This document shows positions 7,481 to 10,000 of a stretch of DNA of 10,000 bases, in pieces (the first letter of the stretch is position 1; each line of letters opens with the position of its first letter). The stretch covers positions 38,015,303 through 38,025,302 of the forward strand of contig NC_091570.1 of NCBI RefSeq assembly GCF_042767895.1. The letters run 5' to 3'. This DNA is from Penaeus vannamei. Taxonomy: Eukaryota; Arthropoda; Malacostraca; Decapoda; Penaeidae. The position numbers and the translations under genes are program-made. The notes below the pieces were generated by a model. The model saw nothing but the letters and a program-made list of their open reading frames with translations, ran no database searches and was not told the DNA's origin.

Positions 7481-7560
7481 AAGGAGATGATGGCGCTGTG
7501 ACGTGGGAATCGTCTTTGGCATCATGAATACGTTTACTCTTCTCCAGTTTCTCTTATGTT
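7481..7560. other. Short island at a purine-to-pyrimidine strand switch
   Basis: About 80 bp of ordinary sequence, including ATGGCG at 7490-7495 and TGACGTG near 7499, a CRE/bZIP-like half. Left of it the plus strand is purine-rich for about 2 kb; right of it, pyrimidine-rich for about 0.8 kb. Confidence 0.5.
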
Positions 7561-7692
7561 CTCATCTTCCTCCTCTCTCTCTCCCTGCCTCTTTTTCTGC
7601 CTCTGGTTATGTCTCTGTCTTTGTCTGTCTATCTCTGTGTCTTTGTCTTTGTCTGTCTATATCTGTCTGTCTGTTTGAGTGTCTTTTTCTCT

Positions 7693-7726
<34 letters not shown>

Positions 7727-7739
7727 CACTCTCTCTGTC

Positions 7740-7743
<4 letters not shown>
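7561..7743 (+). repeat. TC/TG-rich tract with (CTTA)8
   Basis: Degenerate CT and GTCT repeats (GTCTTTGTCTGTCTAT-type) to about 7690, then eight perfect CTTA units at 7693-7724. Confidence 0.85.

Positions 7744-7817
<74 letters not shown>
7744..7817 (+). repeat. (TC)37 microsatellite
   Basis: Thirty-seven perfect TC units with no interruption. They form the left end of a series of increasingly complex TC-derived repeats. Confidence 0.95.
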
Positions 7818-7820
<3 letters not shown>

Positions 7821-7869
7821 CTCTCTCATTCTCTCTCATTCTCTCTCATTCTCTCTCATTCTCTCTCAT

Positions 7870-7900
<31 letters not shown>
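7811..7900 (+). repeat. 10-bp arrays (CTCTCTCATT)6 and (CTCTCTCTAT)3
   Basis: Six perfect CTCTCTCATT units at 7811-7870 are followed by three CTCTCTCTAT units at 7871-7900. The two decamers differ by AT/TA changes at one site in a TC background and so mark successive local expansions. Confidence 0.95.
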
Positions 7901-7907
<7 letters not shown>

Positions 7908-8392
7908 CCTCTCTATCTCTCTCTCCCTCTCTATCTCTCTCTCCCTCTCTATCTATCTCTCCCTCTCTATCTATCTCTCCCTCTCTATCTATCTCTCCCT
8001 CTCTATCTATCTCTCCCTCTCTATCTATCTCTCCCTCTCTATCTATCTCTCCCTCTCTATCTATCTCTCCCTCTCTATCTATCTCTCCCTCTCTATCTAT
8101 CTCTCCCCTCTCTATCTATCTCTCCCTCTCTATCTATCTCTCCCTCTCTATCTATCTCTCCCTCTCTATCTATCTCTCCCTCTCTATCTATCTCTCCCTC
8201 TCTATCTATCTCTCCCTCTCTATCTATCTCTCCCTCTCTATCTATCTCTCCCTCTCTATCTATCTCTCCCTCTCTATCTATCTCTCCCTCTCTATCTATC
8301 TCTCCCTCTCTATCTATCTCTCCCTCTCTATCTATCTCTCCCTCTCTATCTATCTCTCCCTCTCTATCTATCTCTCCCTCTCTATCTATCTC
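7901..8392 (+). repeat. Minisatellite 5: 18-bp array, 27 units
   Basis: The unit is CCCTCTCTATCTATCTCT. CCCT recurs every 18 bp from 7907 to 8376. The first two units have TCTCTCT where the rest have TCTATCT. From 7943 onward 25 units look identical apart from one extra C in the C-run at 8105-8108. The repeated six-residue translation on both strands comes from the 18-bp period. Confidence 0.95.
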
Positions 8393-8836
8393 ACTCCTTT
8401 GCAAACATATTTTACAGATATTGTGCATATACAGTGATCCATCTCCTCCACCTCCTTCTTCACCTCATTCACCCCCCCCCCCCGCAAGAAAGGAAATCTC
8501 ATCACACTTCCCATAGACTTTCTCCGTTCCCTCCCTCTCTAACGGGCTGTCAACCTAACTACAAAATGCAGCAAAAGACCCTTTTCCCGTCGTTCCTCCC
8601 TCTGTTCGCGAGCAGTTCCCGCCTCGTCCTCGCCGCCTCCTGCTTCCTCCGATTTGCCGGCCGCCCCTCAAAGCTCGCCTGAGGGCGTCTGGCGCAACGC
8701 AGTGATCCCTCCCGTCTTTCATCTCGCCTTCAGACCAACACAATGACCTTCGCTCGATCCCCGGCGGAGTGTTTGAACAAGGTCCCTGTGCCTTAACAAG
8801 CGCCGTCCCAGCTGGTGTCCCTGGCGAAGCGCTGGC
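8393..8836. other. Ordinary-complexity region, left part
   Basis: A non-repetitive segment, pyrimidine-leaning to about 8540 and then GC-rich with CpG. It contains a C12 run at 8472-8483. The minus-strand open frame at 8555-8743 starts at GTG, is R/G-rich and is not recognisable. I see no tRNA, splice-bounded exon or core promoter that I can support. Confidence 0.55.
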
Positions 8837-8923
8837 GTCATTATGGCAGGCGGCACACGCCCCTAATACAGACAGTCAATATGGCAGATGGCACACGCCC
8901 TAACACAGAGGGAGTCAATGGGC
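8837..8923 (+). repeat. Tandem duplication of a 38/39-bp unit
   Basis: Two units start GTCATTATGGCAGGCGG (8837) and GTCAATATGGCAGATGG (8875), with a third partial copy GTCAATGGGCGG from 8914. Both full copies share GGCACACGCCC and a CTAAYACAGA segment. The copies differ by several substitutions and one indel, so the duplication is not recent. Confidence 0.85.
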
Positions 8924-9545
8924 GGCGTCGGCTTCATTACCCGAGGAACGCTTCATGGCTTCATCATAAACACACGCACGGCCCGGGCAGGAGGACACGG
9001 CCCCGCCATGCAGACCCTGCCGCAGGAAACCGGGCTCTGCCATAAATGCTGGATGGAGTTACAGTGGTTTAATTGGTAGTGCGAGGGTGTGGAAAACACG
9101 GGATGGGGCCATGTAGTAAAGTGTGAAGCGTCACGCGGGGTAATACAACGCGCGTAGAACAGAGAGATAAACGTGAGAGATACGCGTGGATCGAAATAAA
9201 CAGACGCAAGGAAATACATAACTCAATATGAAATACAGCTTAATACAGTGGCTACAATAAGAGCCTGCGAACGCGCCTGGGAACCCAAAGGCCAAAGACC
9301 CGATCACCTCCCACCCCGATATTATTTCCTTTTTCATCAACCTTCCCCCTTTCCCCTTTCCCCCCCGCCCCCGGCCCCTGATAAGAAAGCGAAAGGGCCA
9401 TGTAGCCAATAAAACGCACCTACGGGTCCAAGGGCTGGTCCTCATTACCTCTCGCCGCCCGCTCGGGAATTCGGGGGCGACTGGCTACAAATATTCGAAC
9501 AATTCTCGAAGTTATGGCGCAATACTGCCACTGCCCGGGAGATTT
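8924..9545. other. Ordinary-complexity region, right part
   Basis: About 620 bp of mixed sequence, GC-rich at both ends and AT-richer around 9190-9250. Minus-strand ATG frames exist at 8953-9219 (88 codons) and 9131-9445 (104 codons), but they overlap each other and a plus-strand frame and show no domain, so none is called. AATAAA occurs at about 9195 and 9405 with no transcript to attach it to. Confidence 0.55.
9345..9378 (-). other. G-quadruplex (minus) / i-motif (plus) candidate
   Basis: Five C-runs in 34 bp: 9345-9349, 9353-9356, 9360-9366, 9368-9372 and 9375-9378, separated by loops of 3, 3, 1 and 2 bases. The minus strand thus has G-runs of 4 to 7 with very short loops, a strong pattern for a stable quadruplex. 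Formation is inferred from sequence only. Confidence 0.6.
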
Positions 9546-9675
9546 TTTCCGGATGATGGAGAGCGAGAGAGAGATGGAGAGGGAGAGAGAGAAACGGAGG
9601 GAGGGAGAGAGAGAGAGAGAGGAAGGAAGGGAGAGGGAGGAAGGGAGGAAGGGAGAGAGAGAGAGAGGGAGAAAG
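9546..9675 (+). repeat. Degenerate purine GA/GGAA tract
   Basis: Interrupted GAGA, GGGA and GGAA repeats beginning near GGATGATGGAGAGCG and becoming more regular toward the right. No gene signal is seen. Confidence 0.8.
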
Positions 9676-9811
<136 letters not shown>

Positions 9812-9836
9812 CAGAAGGAAAGAAAGAGAGCACAAA

Positions 9837-9853
9837 CACACACACACACACAC
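9837..9853 (+). repeat. Short (CA)n microsatellite
   Basis: Eight to nine CA units, then an ACGTAC interruption and another short (CA)4, repeating the AG-next-to-AC pairing seen at 4646-5069 but in the opposite order. Confidence 0.85.
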
Positions 9854-10000
9854 GTACAAACACACACATAAAAACACCCACCCACCCACATACATAAGAC
9901 GAAGAAAAACAAAAACAAATAAAAACATCGCGGAGGGGGGGAACCCAGGCCTTCACCCTCCCTCCCATCCCTCCCCACCCTCCCAACCCACCCACCTACC
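9854..10000. repeat. CCCA / CCCT-rich right edge
   Basis: A-rich mixed sequence with (CCCA)3 at about 9877-9889, a G7 run near 9935-9941, and a CCCT/CCCA-rich tract from 9955 to the window end. The repeat probably continues beyond the edge. Confidence 0.65.

Noticed and set aside
5546..7525. 659-codon minus-strand frame rich in P, S and L
   Set aside because: It covers minisatellite 4, two polypurine tracts and part of two unique islands. Periodicity follows DNA units of irregular length, and no protein family is recognisable.
9060..9110. Possible tRNA or Pol III internal promoter around GGTTTAATTGGTAGTGCGAG
   Set aside because: The A-box resemblance is weak, there is no B-box GGTTCGANNCC at the right distance, and no cloverleaf can be drawn.
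8953..9445. Minus-strand ATG frames of 88 and 104 codons in the long unique region
   Set aside because: They overlap one another and a plus-strand frame, show no signal peptide or domain I can name, and are within the length expected by chance in GC-rich DNA.
9494..9510. Heat-shock-element-like TTC/GAA alternation (TTCGAACAATTCTCGAA)
   Set aside because: Spacings between the trinucleotide blocks are 0, 3 and 2 bases instead of a regular 2, so only the last pair fits the element.

Overview
This is a eukaryotic, almost certainly animal, non-coding window made mostly of tandem and low-complexity DNA. I find no protein-coding gene, tRNA, rRNA, transposon or CRISPR array that the sequence supports. 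By my coordinates roughly 70% of the window is microsatellite, minisatellite or polypurine/polypyrimidine tract. The rest is short islands of ordinary-complexity sequence. The mix of long (GA)n, (AC)n, (TATC)n, (GAA)n, (AAT)n and G-rich minisatellites fits the very microsatellite-rich genomes known from penaeid shrimps and other decapods. No gene confirms that, and other invertebrates or vertebrates cannot be excluded.

Layout: 1-540 is an AT-rich flank with a C-rich G4/i-motif candidate, a 43-nt poly(A) run and a YY1-like site. 541-1030 holds degenerate TTTTA and TTA/TCA repeats. 1028-1808 is a polypyrimidine block containing (TTC)32, (TGCTTC)12 and (TCC)n. 1809-1918 is an island. 1919-2545 is (TC)n, (TATC)25 and pyrimidine-rich DNA. 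2621-2822 and 3061-3432 are two pyrimidine minisatellites. 3529-4411 is a purine-rich minisatellite with higher-order structure. 4646-5069 is an AC/AG microsatellite cluster. 5070-5577 is a GC-richer island. 5578-5860 is a duplicated polypurine tract, followed by the island 5861-6010. 6011-7085 is a G-rich minisatellite of about 23 units. 7149-7197 is (ATA)16 and 7198-7480 is polypurine. 7481-7560 is a short island where the strand changes from purine to pyrimidine. 7561-8392 is a pyrimidine tract ending in a nearly perfect 18-bp array. 8393-9545 is the longest ordinary sequence. 9546-9853 is GA/GTCA/CA microsatellite, and C-rich DNA closes the window.

The many long open frames here arise because the repeats are short-unit or multiples of 3 and lack stop triplets. 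Their translations are homopolymeric or periodic, are open in several frames and on both strands, and mostly start at GTG or TTG rather than ATG. There is therefore no gene set to join into a pathway. The interest lies in repeat architecture: five different minisatellite families in 10 kb, visible steps of repeat growth and homogenisation, large blocks of strand-asymmetric purine content, and a few islands that could be regulatory. I did not find a recognisable new biological system.
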